From: Telopea speciosissima
Taxonomy: Eukaryota > Streptophyta > Magnoliopsida > Proteales > Proteaceae
Direction of reading: 5' to 3'
Assembly (NCBI RefSeq): GCF_018873765.1
Contig: NC_057924.1
Location: 5,890,001 to 5,954,000, forward strand
DNA: 64,000 nt
In this document: piece by piece, positions 24,783 through 36,944 of the stretch
How the letters are laid out: each line of letters starts with the position of its first letter
Numbering within the stretch: the stretch's first letter is position 1
Position numbers and translations under genes: made by a program
The notes under the pieces: generated by a model
What the model was told of the DNA's origin: nothing
What the model saw: only the letters and a program-made list of their open reading frames with translations
Database searches by the model: none

Positions 24783-25215
24783 CCTTCTTTTTTTTTTTGT
24801 TAGAAAAAACTTTTATGAGTTATAAGAAAGAATATAATTTTTCAATTATGCTAGTAATTATTACATTTATTGATTTATTTACTAATCAATTATGTAGTCA
24901 ACTATGTTTTATTAAAAAAAATAACCAGACTCGCAGAGTTCATGGTGACTCGGGTAAAAAGACCAAGTCTCATTTGACTCAAGCGTTTCATGATCGAGTC
25001 TAATCATTTTTAACCCCGATCGAGTTTACATGACTCTTGATCGGGTTTTCTAAAATTTTGACTCGACTCGGGTGACTCGCCCAAGTCAAAACCTGTTTTT
25101 CCAATGCTCCAAAGTCCAGGAGCTCCAGCTTATTTATATTTCTTTATATTCAGGGAAAATGATGTGTACCCTCCCAGCCCCGGCAATGCAACACACACTC
25201 TCTCATGTGGGGCCC

Positions 25216-25406
25216 ATGGTTTTAATAATTGGTATCGGTCTTGGCTGATATCGATCTAGATTGGACAAGTTTACCCTTATTTTCCTTTTAAAAAAAATGA
25301 AAATTTTTACCCTTATATCGATCCATCAATAAGGGATCGATCAAGAATCTGTATCAGTCTCCACCGATACTAATACGGCCGATCCAATACCAATTCCTCA
25401 AACCAT
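25216..25406. mobile_element. MITE-like inverted-repeat element, 191 bp
   Basis: The left end ATGGTTTTAATAATTGGTAT and the reverse complement of the right end ATGGTTTGAGGAATTGGTAT match at 15 or more of 20. The interior has TATCGGTC/GATCGAT motifs and AT-rich centre. A diverged relative starts at about 26793 (ATGGTTTGAGGAATCGGTA). No target duplication is evident. Confidence 0.55.
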
Positions 25407-25409
25407 TTG

Positions 25410-28400
25410 TTGGCCTCTTTATACCAATGACTATGGGTGTCGATCGGTCTGGTTTCAATTATATTGAATTGGTTTTGGTCTGTGACTGAGTCGACCCGAA
25501 ACCAAATCGCTAAGGAAGTTTTCATTTTTGTCTGTTTCAATTTCAAATTGATTTGTTATTGATTTTAAAACGTATTATTATCAAGTTTTATCTGGTCCAA
25601 TTTGGTTTGGCATGTTTACAAAGAAAGCTGTCTGCTTGCATGGATTCTATTCCTAGATACAACAGCACGTGAAATTATTGTTCCACCCCTTATGAAATAA
25701 AAAATCTCATCCAGGCTGATGCCTCCGTGTGTGCTCTCATTGGCCATGCGTTAGTGCAAGAGCTACATGACCATGCAATGATCTTTTGCCCTTTTTTAAT
25801 TTTGATATGGGAGGGAGATTGGTGCCATGCCGCGTGGCCCTGTAGGGTACATGTGGGACATCCAATAGGTCTGAGAATTTTTAATTTCACTAGGATAGGG
25901 CAATCATTTCGTCCTTCTTATTATGTCTGGGCATGTGTCACGCAGCCGGAGAGTCTTCTTTTTTTCCTTTTGGTATATAGATAACTTTATTTTCCTTACA
26001 TGTAAGTTTAATAAATTTTCAACTTCTACAATTATAAATAATTCTAGGGAGAAAGAACACCACCCTGTCGTGTACCTGCACCAGACACAACAGAGTGTAA
26101 AATGACCTGCACACCTCTGTCTTTTCACAGCTGGTTGTGTCTGGGCACAGATACACGCCACAGCACACGGCCACGTGGCATTCCTTTTCGCATTATTCTA
26201 TTTGGTTTTAAACTTGACATTTGGGTTAAGGAGGACTTGGTGTGGGCAAAACTTGACCACATGATCAACATTTTGATTATCTAATACAAGGTTGAGAGTG
26301 AATGAGACAGGATCTTAATCCAGCCATCTAACAGGTGGTTTGACTGTCTTTGTTCCAAACCCTCTGTAGAAAAATCACAAAATTAGGTGGGAATTGGGAC
26401 TGGGAATTTTATTTTATTTTTTTTTATCAATTATTTATTGGACAGTCAGTCCTGTGTGTTTAGGTCAGGAATGTCAATTTAGCATTTTGAAGACAAACTA
26501 CTAACATGGTTGGTGGTACTCCTACTACCAAAAGGTAGCAAGGACCCAAGAGGTCATGGAATCAATTCTCCTGCTTCAAAAGAGGATTAGCTTAATTAAG
26601 GCTTGAGGGAACCGAATATGCTATATCTTTCTTTACATTTTTAAAAAAAACTTATAATATCATTGTAAGCCTATGGCGTTCTCTCACCTAGCTTGATTTA
26701 GGATTCCAAAAAAAAATTTTAGGGCTCCAAAAAGCTAAAATGATCAGGTAAAATTCATTTTCATAGTGGAGGAGAAAGGAGTTATGCAAGAACATGGTTT
26801 GAGGAATCGGTAACTGATCAGATGATGATCTATAAAAGCATCGGCACAAGCCAATACCAATACCTAGCCGATCCCATCTGTGGAATGGTACGGATTAGGG
26901 GTAAAATTGTTAAAAAAAATTTCCAATTTAGGAAAAATAGGGGCAAACTCTCCAATTAGAGCAAATCTGTGCCAATCCATATTGATATCGTATAGATTTA
27001 AGAGATGCCCAATAATTTAAGCTTTTGAGTTGAACTTCTTTAACATGATACCAAAGCTTCTATTATTCATTCCTTGTTTCCCTCTCAAATTATATGAGGT
27101 AAAATATTAAGAGTTTTCACATATGCAATGCAATCTCATTCCACTTTGTTTTTTGGTAAAAATCTCATTCCACCCACACATGGAGATGTAGAGAATTGTC
27201 TCACATTGATTAAACCTGGGACTTTGGATTTCTTCTTATACCTATTGGCCCTCTCCACCTCATACCTTAAGCTTTTGGTTTATCTTTACACAGTAGTAGC
27301 TTGAACTAATAAGAAGTTGCCAACTAGCTTAGCTAGCAATCACTATTGCTAGTTTCAACAAAGAACGGGGAATGATTTATGCTTCACCCTTTGCATTATA
27401 TGGGCTTCCCTCCCTTTTCCTCTCTTGTAAAATCTCTTGGTGTGAGTAGTACTACCCTTCAATGTATTAATCAATTACATTATGGGAAAGATGTGCTTCC
27501 TCTCTTCTTTTTTCTAATAGTTATTGTGGACTTTTTAGCAGGTGATAGCATTCACATGCTTAACAATCAGAGGAACTAATACAACAGAGTGTGAAGTGAA
27601 TATATGATTAGCAACCAAATTCCCTGAATAATGTAACAAGCAAAAAAGATTAAATACAAAAGTTATTTATTGTTATATTTCTTCTTTCTCTTTTACTTTC
27701 ATATTTAGTATTATACACTTTTAATTTTCCCTTGCTTCCTACCATATGACAAATTGACAATGGCTGATGGGTTGAAAACTTGCCACAAAAAGAGAATGTT
27801 GTGACAGTACAAAGCCATTTTCTTCCACTGTTCTACCCAAGTTGTATTTAACTGTAAAAAAATTAGATTTGCAATCCAAATACTTGTTACTACATAATGG
27901 TGCACCAAGACCCTATTTTCCGATTCATAATCAACATTACAAAAATAATTTTGAACTTTATGAGGAAAAGCTTAGATTCTTGAATTTCACAGCATATCAA
28001 ATGCCAAATATACTTAATAACAGCTTTTGCTGGAAAACAAAATGTTTTATTGTGCATATGAGGATTAGGGTAAAGGCTGGGGACGCCATTACTGTGCCCG
28101 GCCTGTGTCTTGTCTCCCTCCCACCCACTAGAGGAAATGATCACCCTGCCCTCCCCACCCCACCCTTCTCCATTGGGCAAAGCCGTTAGCTCCAGAAAAG
28201 CCAGCAGCATGCCCAACCCTCTCCCTAGGGATTATTACCATGACATTTTCCAAGTCTAATTTTTTAACATATCATCATTTAGAGGCTAAATGAAAATTTT
28301 TTGACAAATTACTGAAGTCCCCTAACACATAAAACAAAACCAAAGCTCCAAGAAAATGAACAAACGACCAATCCCAAAAGTTAGCCTAAAAAATCAGCTT

Positions 28401-29190
28401 CCTTATGTGCAACAAATCACCATTAAGTTATAAATGAAGCAATAGAATACACCCCTTGTTAGTTCCGAAAAAGTCATGCGACATACACAGCATTATCTTG
28501 TGCTTTTCAATATTCACTCTGTTTCTTATTTAGTTTTGTATTATTAGCTTCCCTGATTTACATTCTTGGCATCAGAATCAAAGCTACTATTGAGAGATTA
28601 CCTGATATATATACCTCCAATTTCCTCTTTTTCCAAATATCTATCTCATTAATACCTTCCACTTCTGATTCACCAAGAAACAGACTGGTTTTCCTCCATC
28701 AAAGCTGTAGTAAGAGTCCCCTTGCAAGAGGACACAGAGAAGCAAGAAAAATATTTTGATTAATCATTAGATTCTCTATCATTTGAAATTTAAGAAAGCA
28801 CTGCCTATAGAAGTGACATATATTCAACAGTTTAAAACAAGACGAAATGAGGAATCACCAACTCCTCAAAGTTATGGAGACAAGGACTCGAGAAGAAAGG
28901 GATTAGCAATTCTCAATCACAATAGCTTTGAATCAGCTTGAGAACTGACAGGCCAAGTTGGCAAAACAACTAGCAAAGGAAACGTGACTGGTGACTGGTA
29001 ACAGCAAATATCAAATCCCCGACTCCAGGAAACTGATGCCAAGAAGACTTAGCAGGGGCAAACTACCAATGCAACAGGCTCAAACTACAAGACTAAAATA
29101 AGATCCCAAACAAGGCATTCAGTGGCATTCAAAGGTTCACATTACCAACTCCACCACAGAACCCACCAGAGATATATTATCAATATACAC
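25410..29190. other. Intergenic repeats and unique sequence, no gene seen
   Basis: Contains the MITE relative at about 26793-27000 and AT-rich DNA. Short open frames here lack codon structure or recognisable motifs. Confidence 0.45.
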
Positions 29191-29201
29191 CAGCTTAGCA
29201 C

Positions 29202-29336
29202 CATAGTTGTCAAGGTGTTGCCTAGGCATCCTGGTGCCTTGGTCACCAAGACAGGCAACTAGAAACCTTATTGTTGTCTCCTTGTATCCAGGCTCCCTCC
29301 AACACCTTGGGTCGCCTAGACACTGTGACAACTATG
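29202..29336. mobile_element. hAT-like MITE, 135 bp (copy 2)
   Basis: The ends CATAGTTGTCA and TGACAACTATG are inverted repeats. Flanking 8-bp duplications are CTTAGCAC (29194-29201) and ATTAGCAC (29337-29344), 7 of 8 matching. Same family as 8655-8797. Confidence 0.75.
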
Positions 29337-29344
29337 ATTAGCAC

Positions 29345-31016
29345 CTTAGTTCTTCTTGAAACCCCTGTTCAAGTACCATAAGACCCCTGCAATGTGTAAT
29401 CTACACCATGTTGATGATATATATGGTAATATGAATTAGATCGTACTGAGGAGAAATTAACCCAAAAGTAGACAGCCATTTAATCAGGTGTAAGTAACCC
29501 AAATATCAATAATTGCACATGCCTAACTGAAAGACCAGTCTTCAGCTTTAAATTCTAATGAAAACTTGTATGGCAAAAGATTAAAAAAAGTATGGTACAA
29601 ACAAAACCTTCAGACTAGTTACCATATAATTCAAACCCAATGATCTATGGAACTTAATGGAAACACTATGTTCTTTCCTAGTTTAACTTGATAGTAATGT
29701 GAGCTCCTCAAAAAGAATGTCACAACAATCAATTAATAACCTAAAATCAACTAACAAATCTTTGACAGTAAAAGAAACCTATTTATCTTAAGCAGTCATT
29801 GCGTTCAATAAAGAGAATCTATTCTTTTACAGCTTACTACAAAGCCATTCAAATGCACTTCATCAGTTGAACATTGATTGAAAGAAAAATAATATCCTGA
29901 CAACATTAGATGAAACTCCAAGCAAACAGAAAAGAAACAGATAAAATTGAAACCAACTGGAAGATGGATCGAACCTTTACTACCCTTTTATGTTCTTCAT
30001 AAAGGAACTAACAAAGCGTGAAATCCAAAAATAGAAGCATGGCAAAGTAGGAGACTACTATCAAATATATCATTTCAGTGAGCTTGATATTACTTAACCC
30101 AACTTACCATAACAAGTTTATGGCTACTCAATGATGGATGGAACTCATATAACAAGATCTGCAAACACCATCCAAGAGAACTGAAATGCAATACTGGGAA
30201 AGCAGGAACAAATTATCAAATACATGCTGAGCTAAGGAAGATAATATGTAATGACAAACTAGTTAAGAACCAAGGAAGAACTCCTAAAAACTATTATTTT
30301 GTTAAAATTATTAAACAGGAATTTTCATTTTTCATAGCTCAATGTATCTAAAACAATTTAGTTCAGATAACCCTCCATCAGATCTAAGCATGGACGCCCA
30401 AAAATTTCTAAAGGAAGCTTATAAAATATATCTAAAGGAAAAGGGAAACTTTCAAGGGTATTGGGGATGAGAATCCATACTCGAAACTATATAAGAGAAA
30501 AACCCCTTGAATCTCTTTATCACTTGAGAGAATCGCAAACACAATCCAGAAACAACAATATCTCTTTGCGTCTGTAAGTGTGCGCATGTGTGTATAATTA
30601 GAAAACGAATCTAAATGGCAAAGATTGGTTAAGAAATCAAAGATCAACCATTGGGTTTCTTAGAACTAAAAAACGCTGAGAAAAAGAAACAATTTTGCTA
30701 CAAAATTAACATGGATCGGTAAATGAAACTCTACAACAGGAATGACAATAATTAGATTGTTAATTTTGTTGCATTGTTCGATGTTCTGCACATTATACAT
30801 AACAATGCAAATCGACCACCGTAAAACAAAAGCCAATAGCAGAAATAAGTCAAGTAATGTGCAATGAGAAATGGTGATAACGAGATTTATTCATTTAAGA
30901 TCATTCTAAACTTTCTGCATATTTTTCCATTACAAATTTAAGGAATAATCGACCAGCATAAGATCGAAACCAATCTACATAGAAAAATGTAGCCGCCAAC
31001 ATCTTAAATCCTATAC
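29345..31016. other. Downstream of the 31-kb gene, no second gene seen
   Basis: AT-rich sequence. It may include the 3'-UTR of the minus-strand gene ending at 31017. No coding motif was recognised. Confidence 0.4.
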
Positions 31017-31412
31017 TCAATGAGAAACAAGAAGATCGGTACTCAATACATCCAATAGAGAATCTCGAGAGTCTGAGACGGGACTAGAAGGGTTAGAATT
31101 CAAAAAATAGAAAGACTTAGCCGCAACAAGCTTCTTTCTTTGTGGGCATCTAGGGCCATAGGTCCTCCCAACAAAACAAGGGAAGCCATCGATGGTGGCT
31201 ACCTGAGGCTGAATATTAGTTCCAGTCGACAACGCCAAAGACGACGAAGTGACTCGATAAAGATGGATCTGAGTTTGTAAGTCCCGTCTCTGAGATCTGG
31301 CATTAATTCTCGAATCCCTAAGTTGGGCAAGTGCCCCTGGCTTTAGGTATCTGTAGAAAACCTCCTCTCCTTTCACTGGTGATCTGCAGGAACTTCGAAC
31401 TCTACGATTCAT
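31017..31412 (-). CDS. Conserved plant-specific protein of unknown function (131 codons, single exon)
   Basis: The protein begins MNRRVRSS and contains FYRYLKPGALAQLRDSRINA. A Ser-rich linker follows, then DGFPCFVGRTYGPRCPQRKKL. This pattern, a KPGALAQLRDSRI core followed by a GRxYGPRCPQRKK segment, is what I recall from small uncharacterised angiosperm proteins. No enzyme motif, signal peptide or membrane segment is visible. The basic RKKL region could be a nuclear signal, but that is a guess. Upstream (31420-31600) is CT-rich on the coding strand, a common feature of plant 5'-UTRs. The start is the first ATG after an in-frame stop region. I am fairly sure it is a real gene, but its function is unknown. 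Confidence 0.72.
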   Translation of the reverse strand: MNRRVRSSCRSPVKGEEVFYRYLKPGALAQLRDSRINARSQRRDLQTQIHLYRVTSSSLALSTGTNIQPQVATIDGFPCFVGRTYGPRCPQRKKLVAAKSFYFLNSNPSSPVSDSRDSLLDVLSTDLLVSH

Positions 31413-31923
31413 GACGAATGTGGCTAGAGCACAGGAGAAGAGGCTGAGAGAGAGATAGAGAGATGAGAGGGAGTTGAGAATGAGATTGGGAGAAGGGTTT
31501 TAAGGACGAAGAGAGAGCGGGAAAGAAATGGAGTGATGGAGGGAAGGGAGGGAAGAGAAAGAAGAGAGAGAAAAATAAAATTTTGTTTTTTGAAAACACA
31601 AAACCATGGCTGAAAGTCTAAAACGAGGCTCGTTGGGCGGGATTCGCTCGCTACAGCTTCTAGTCACGAGCCTGAACCAGATTTGTCTAAAGAAAACCGA
31701 ATTTACTGATAGAGAAATGTTAAGATGGAAACATAAGCATTAACGTCTGAGATTTAAACCGTCCGATTGGAATCAATAGACAAACTCCACCTGTGTCTAT
31801 TTGACGGAAATAGCCCTATTAAGTGTATCCAACTGTGCAAACCTTGACGAGCACGTGGCTCATTTCAGGGCATTAATGGTAAATAGGTTTTGGGGGAATT
31901 ATTAATGGTATGTTGCTATATAT

Positions 31924-32095
31924 AGGATTCGACTCCTCTCCAGGGAGCTCAGTGCCTAGAGCACGCCCAGGGGGCATCCAAGGGTGGAGCTGTGTTGCAC
32001 ACATCTCGATGCACATCTAGGGATGTGTGCGGCACAACCCAACGGTTGGATGCTCCCTGGGTGTGCTGGGCTCACTAGAAACGAGCTCAACTCGT
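31924..32095. mobile_element. MITE of the GGATCCGGCTCCTC family, copy 1
   Basis: Inverted ends GGATTCGACTCCTCTC and, on the right, GAGCTCAACTC. The interior shows GCACGCCCAGGGGGCATCC against the complement of GGATGCTCCCTGGGTGTGC. It is flanked by TATATA-rich sequence that hides the duplication. The better-preserved copy is at 46985. Confidence 0.65.
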
Positions 32096-32099
32096 GTAT

Positions 32100-34430
32100 A
32101 TATCTTGGAGCTTTGATTCATGTGCATCTATGCCTTGCATCAACAAATGACCATCTCATTATAGATCAATGGTAATTCGAGCGTATGATCGAACGGAGGG
32201 GCTTGAATCGTGGAGCGGAGAGCGAGGTATAGAATGGGATTAGGGAGCCACCTGGTCATGCCAGACACGCCGTCCCTACGTCTCGATTATTTATGGGATT
32301 TCAAGGGATGCGACACTCATTTCGAGTGCCCCTGTGTCAGGCATGCGTTGTGCAATCGAGTGGTGTTCTCCTTTCCTTTCAAGGAAAAAGAACTATAACA
32401 TGTGGTTCCTACGTCTAGACATAGGAGTATAGGACCACACAAAATTACCGCTCAACCTTAAGTGAATTAAAAAATCGTATTCACTTAAATGTTCATGCAT
32501 GTACTCTTATTAGTCCCGCGCTAGTGCAGCATACATGATGTATTAATTTTATCATTTATTAAAAGGATCGCAGCAAACCACCGTTAGATTGGAATGACTA
32601 AATGGGTCCCAACATGGGGTCCATCTGGAGCACAATGATTCATTGGGATTTGAAACATATCTCACTGATTCCAATTTGGTAAGATCCAAAATAGTAAGTG
32701 GTAAAGGGAGGTTTCGAATCTGATATCTGAGGGGGCAGGTGTCGTCATTGCTCAAGCCCTTACTCTTTTATCGCTCCAACTCACTGGAAAGTTGAAAAGT
32801 AAAAAGAGCCTGAAGAGTGAAAATTACAAAAGCAAACAAAAAGCACCCAAAGACTCAAAGCAAAGCACAAGGGTGAGAAACAGGGCGGGAAAAGGAAATG
32901 TAAGAATTTTCTTTTCCCCCCTTGGAGAGGGTGGGGGGAGCGGGGAGATGGCTGTCCACAAAGGTGGGGGGACCTTATAACTGCTACCAAATTTCTTTTT
33001 TAATTTTTTGGTAAATGTTCTACCTCCAATCATGGCATAGGGAACATTTTCCTCCAATAGAGGACCTACTATAATCAGGGATGAGCGTGTCAATACGAGA
33101 TCCACATGATCAAGATGTAAAATGGTGTAAAAACATTTTTCCAGTATGGTCGTGGTCATCACTTCTTAGTTCTTTCAATTAAATTATACGAACATGTTGC
33201 ATCGACATTTATCAATTTGAAAAGTTTCAACGTAATCCATTTCTCCCTGTTCCACAAGAAGATATAAAGACATTGAAATATACAAATTAAACTTTGGCGG
33301 CTTTGCAATAATGCCTTCTACCATTGAAATTACAAACCATAAAAATCTTAAGGGAGAGGGTTTTCTAAACGAACAATGTGCAGCTTTATGCCTTGGAGGA
33401 GGGGTATTATGAGAAAACACTAAAAATAGGGGGTATATGAGTCATTCTATAGGAGGTGGTGCTACATTAATCTGAGTCTTATGAAGGGTTGCGCATGCGA
33501 TTTGAAAATTAAACTAACGTTGTACAAACCTTATACCCAAATCTTAACATGTCAATCTTCGAGTGAACTATCTTCTTTGTGTTAGTTGACCTAAATCACA
33601 TTATTACTATTGGGCTGGCCTCGGCCACCAAATTGTTCATGGGACAAGTTTTTACCTCATACAAATCAAGGCTGACGACCAAGGAAGTTTAGAAGAAATG
33701 ATGAGACTAGGAGCTGCCAATTGAGATAGGGATAAACTTGTGAAGGCACCTTTTATTACTATTAAACAAAGGAAAAAAAGTTTTCCTTACAACCATCAAT
33801 GGTTGTCAATGTCTTTTACGAATGATCGATAATAATCCTCATTGTTCCCCTTATATCCTATGGACACCATCCGAACCCACTGGTCATCTTTGACTGGGGG
33901 AGTGGAAAAACTTAGTTCTTAAACAAATTCGTCCTTTCGTTTTCTTTATGTTTTTTGCCATACCGTCCATTTTGGGCGAGTTAGAAGAATAATTCCTAAG
34001 TTTTACACAGATGAGACTGCTCAATGAAAATTTCTGAGATTATAAGGGAATATGAAATCCGAAACTCAACACATGGCTAATCAAAGGGGTTCTTCCCATA
34101 CCAATTTGACCAATAGATGCTCTCCACATGGCTTAAGAAGGTCGGCTAGTGTTGAGAGTTCCCTCCACACAAATCGTGTAGGATTGCTTATTATATAAAC
34201 AATGGGAGAGGGTTCCCCATGTTGCCAGTGTGGGAAGGAATTTGCACGCCACACCAATGGGTGTCTTTTTTTTTGTTATGAGACACATCAATGGTTTTCT
34301 TGAAAAATGTATCGTATGTATGGGGGTACACATTTTCAGAGCAGTTGAGAGAAAAATACTAAAAAAATCATGTGAGGTAAAATTCCCCCTCCAGATTTCC
34401 CCATTTAAAAAAAAAAAATTTTATTTAATT
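32100..34430. other. Intergenic, no gene recognised
   Basis: Mixed AT-rich sequence. Open frames at about 32790-33160 lie around a G/C-rich purine tract and look like chance frames. Confidence 0.4.
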
Positions 34431-34439
34431 AAGTAATAG

Positions 34440-35200
34440 GTCAGCGCTAACGTGAGCTACTAAGTGGTGGTAACGTGCGTCGCGAATCGGGCCGATCCAC
34501 CAACCCGACTTATTCACCTGTTTAGTTGACCCGTGACCCAACTTGGTTGACAGTTAATCGGGTCAACCGGTGACTGTGGCCGAATCTCATTTGATCGATT
34601 CAGTCCTGATTCGGTTCTGATAAGGTTCATTTTGGTGGAATCACTTTGGTTTTCCACCAAAGTGAACCATGATTCTACCATGTCAAGCTCTGATACCATT
34701 GATGGAAAACTATACAGAATACAAGTCATGAAGATCAATAAGCATGCAATAACAAAACGGAGGGGATAATGGCATACCTAAATCCATGACTGAAGAAGAA
34801 CAATTTCTCTTATGATTCACTTCTCATATGCTCCCTCCATAGCACGAACAATGTCACTCTGGTCTACCTTTTTCTCAACTCAACTTTAGGGTTTTCTTGT
34901 GTTGATCACTTAATGTGCTAGTGTCAACTATTTATAATAAGTGAAGTAGGGGCCAACCTTACAAAAGGAAATTAGGGTTTTCTTTCCCATTAAAGGAATA
35001 ATACTTTAAGTCCACACATAACAATATATTTCATACCATTAAGGCGTGACATAACAGAATCCAATAACCTGACGGTGATCACTTAACTATTAGGTTCACT
35101 GTCCAACTCCACCTAAAGGCAACACTACCAATTTGGTTTTGGAAACACGAAAGGAGGTGTGACTATACTAGCCCACCCAAAAAATAAACCTTACAAAAAT
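34440..35200 (-). mobile_element. Copia-type LTR and leader fragment with primer-binding site
   Basis: On the minus strand TGGTATCAGAGC (34698-34687) is an initiator tRNA-Met primer site. One base upstream an LTR ends in CCATCA (low edge 34700). The LTR carries a TATA-like ATTATAAATA at about 34932-34943. Its outer edge is uncertain. Below the primer site a leader of about 250 bp with GGGTCAACC-like repeats has no intact gag. Confidence 0.6.
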
Positions 35201-36115
35201 TACTAAATAAAATCATGTGAGAGATAAACTATACACTAACGGCATGCCAATCTTTTTTCTAATAAATAATTAATGAATGGGAGAGAGTTGGACATGTTGC
35301 CAGATTTCGATAAGCTAACGGCATACATCAATCATAAGGCTGGAAACGAGAGGGCAAGAGAGTCTTTTCCAAAGGAGGAGGAGGAGAGAGCAAGACACCT
35401 GCTGGAAATCCTCGAGGCGTGCGCAACATTTTCCCTTAATGAATATAAAAAAACAGATTTTTACATGCATGCATATTGGGCTCCCTTAAAATCATCTTCC
35501 AAAGTCACCTAAAATATCAAGAGGCCCCATTACAATCTCATTTACACTTTGAAGAAATTGTAACCCCTCCTCCCTTCCAAAAAAATAAAACAACCTAAAC
35601 CTAAGATGTGTCCCCTATGTCTTCTCACATAAGTGTTTTTTATTATTTTTTCTTTTACTTTGAAAAGTGAATAAGAAATACCATTATGAGGAGGTGTAGT
35701 AAACGTCATAGGTTCAGAGAACCATTCCCTTTTACTTGGTCAGCATGTGTAAAAGGATATAGGGAAAATGTTCTCTATGGGGGCCGTGGCCACACCCAAA
35801 CACAGCAGGGATGAAATAACCGCCCACCCCCATGAAAGGCAGAAATTCCACCCTTTGAGATACCAGTACACACGCTCTCATTGGCTGCACCGCGCGCGTA
35901 GCCCTTGTGCTCCCCCACATAGAACGCTCTCCCAAGCATATATTATTACAAAGAGAGAAATTGGTTGTTTGTTTCTTTCAAAAGCCCAATACACTCCACA
36001 GAAAATTAGAATCATCGTTAAGGCATCGAACATCATATGTTGAATCTAAAGAAACTCCAAGCTTCCTAATCCAATGTTCCATATTCTCAAACCCCTCTAA
36101 AGTCTAACCAACTCT
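35201..36115. other. Intergenic with short unrecognised open frame
   Basis: A 79-codon plus-strand frame at 35273-35512 is hydrophilic (KEEEERARHLLEILEAC) but matches nothing I know. No supporting splice or promoter signal was seen. Confidence 0.25.
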
Positions 36116-36124
36116 TGAAGCTTG

Positions 36125-36315
36125 GAAGTGTATATGGTTTTGTAAATTTCTCCCGACGATTAAAAAAAAACTTAATGTGGAGGATGTGTGCAGAAGGAAT
36201 TGTATCGGGAGAAGGCCTTCTCAGGCGACATATCCCAATCAATCCCAATTGTAAACGATGTGGTCACAAAGTTGAATTTAACGATCATATATAGTATTTT
36301 ATGACGACACGGTTT
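36125..36315 (+). mobile_element. LINE zf-RVT fragment
   Basis: The plus strand encodes MCAEGIVSGEGLLRRHIPIN followed by PNCKRCGHKVEF. This is the zinc-binding RVT segment also seen at 2400-2560 on the other strand. About 190 bp only. Confidence 0.65.
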
Positions 36316-36331
36316 TTTTTTTTTTTTTTTT
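36312..36331 (-). mobile_element. Poly-T run, probable tail of a minus-strand retroposon
   Basis: About 20 T residues followed by sequence like the 3' UTR of LINE copies at 800 and 22560 (GTTAAAAACC..., TTTTATAAAACC). The body is too diverged to delimit. Confidence 0.35.
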
Positions 36332-36632
36332 TTGTTAAAAACCAACAAAAGATTTTATAAAACCATATGCAAGATGTACAGAGTAAAACCAGGGATTCTT
36401 ATAAACAAAAAACACTGAAACTTGAATTCTACCTATCGGCCATCAACAGAGTGCAAGACACTTAAATTTTGACTTATAGATCCATCTTCGACATTGTCAT
36501 TGGCAGATACCTCAAGCCAAAATTAAATAGATATGAAAGATACATGATAAAGAAGACAATACACCAAAGAACAAAATGAAAGTGAGGCCTCTCCTCAAAC
36601 TCCCGAATAAGCTCATGGGAAATTAGGATCCA

Positions 36633-36939
36633 GATCCTCTACTGCCGAGCTGCCCTGCAGGAACGTGTTGCCCAGGCACGGTGTTGTGCGCAATGATCGC
36701 CTTACCCCCATTCGGGCAAGGCGTTTGGGCAGGAACATGCTGCCCAGACACGGTACTGTGCGCAATGATCGCCTTACCCCCATTCGGGCAAGGCATTTAG
36801 GCAGGAACATGTTGCCCAGACACAGTGCTGTGTGCAACCTTCGCCTTACCCCTGCCTGAGTGGGGGTAAGACGGTCATTGCACGGAGCATTGTATCTGGG
36901 CAACACAATCCTGCCTGGCAGCTCAGCAGTAGAGGATCC
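36633..36939. mobile_element. Inverted-repeat element with internal 72-bp tandem repeats
   Basis: Outer arms of about 85 bp (from GATCCTCTACTGCCGAGCTG to the complement ending CAGTAGAGGATCC) are inverted. Inside, a 72-bp unit containing GCAATGATCGCCTTACCCCC repeats about 2.6 times (markers at 36690, 36762 and 36834). The open frames on both strands here are repeat artefacts. Confidence 0.7.
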
Positions 36940-36944
36940 AAATT

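Noticed and set aside
35273..35512. 79-codon hydrophilic frame
   Set aside because: No homology recognised and no splice or promoter support, so it is not listed as a gene.
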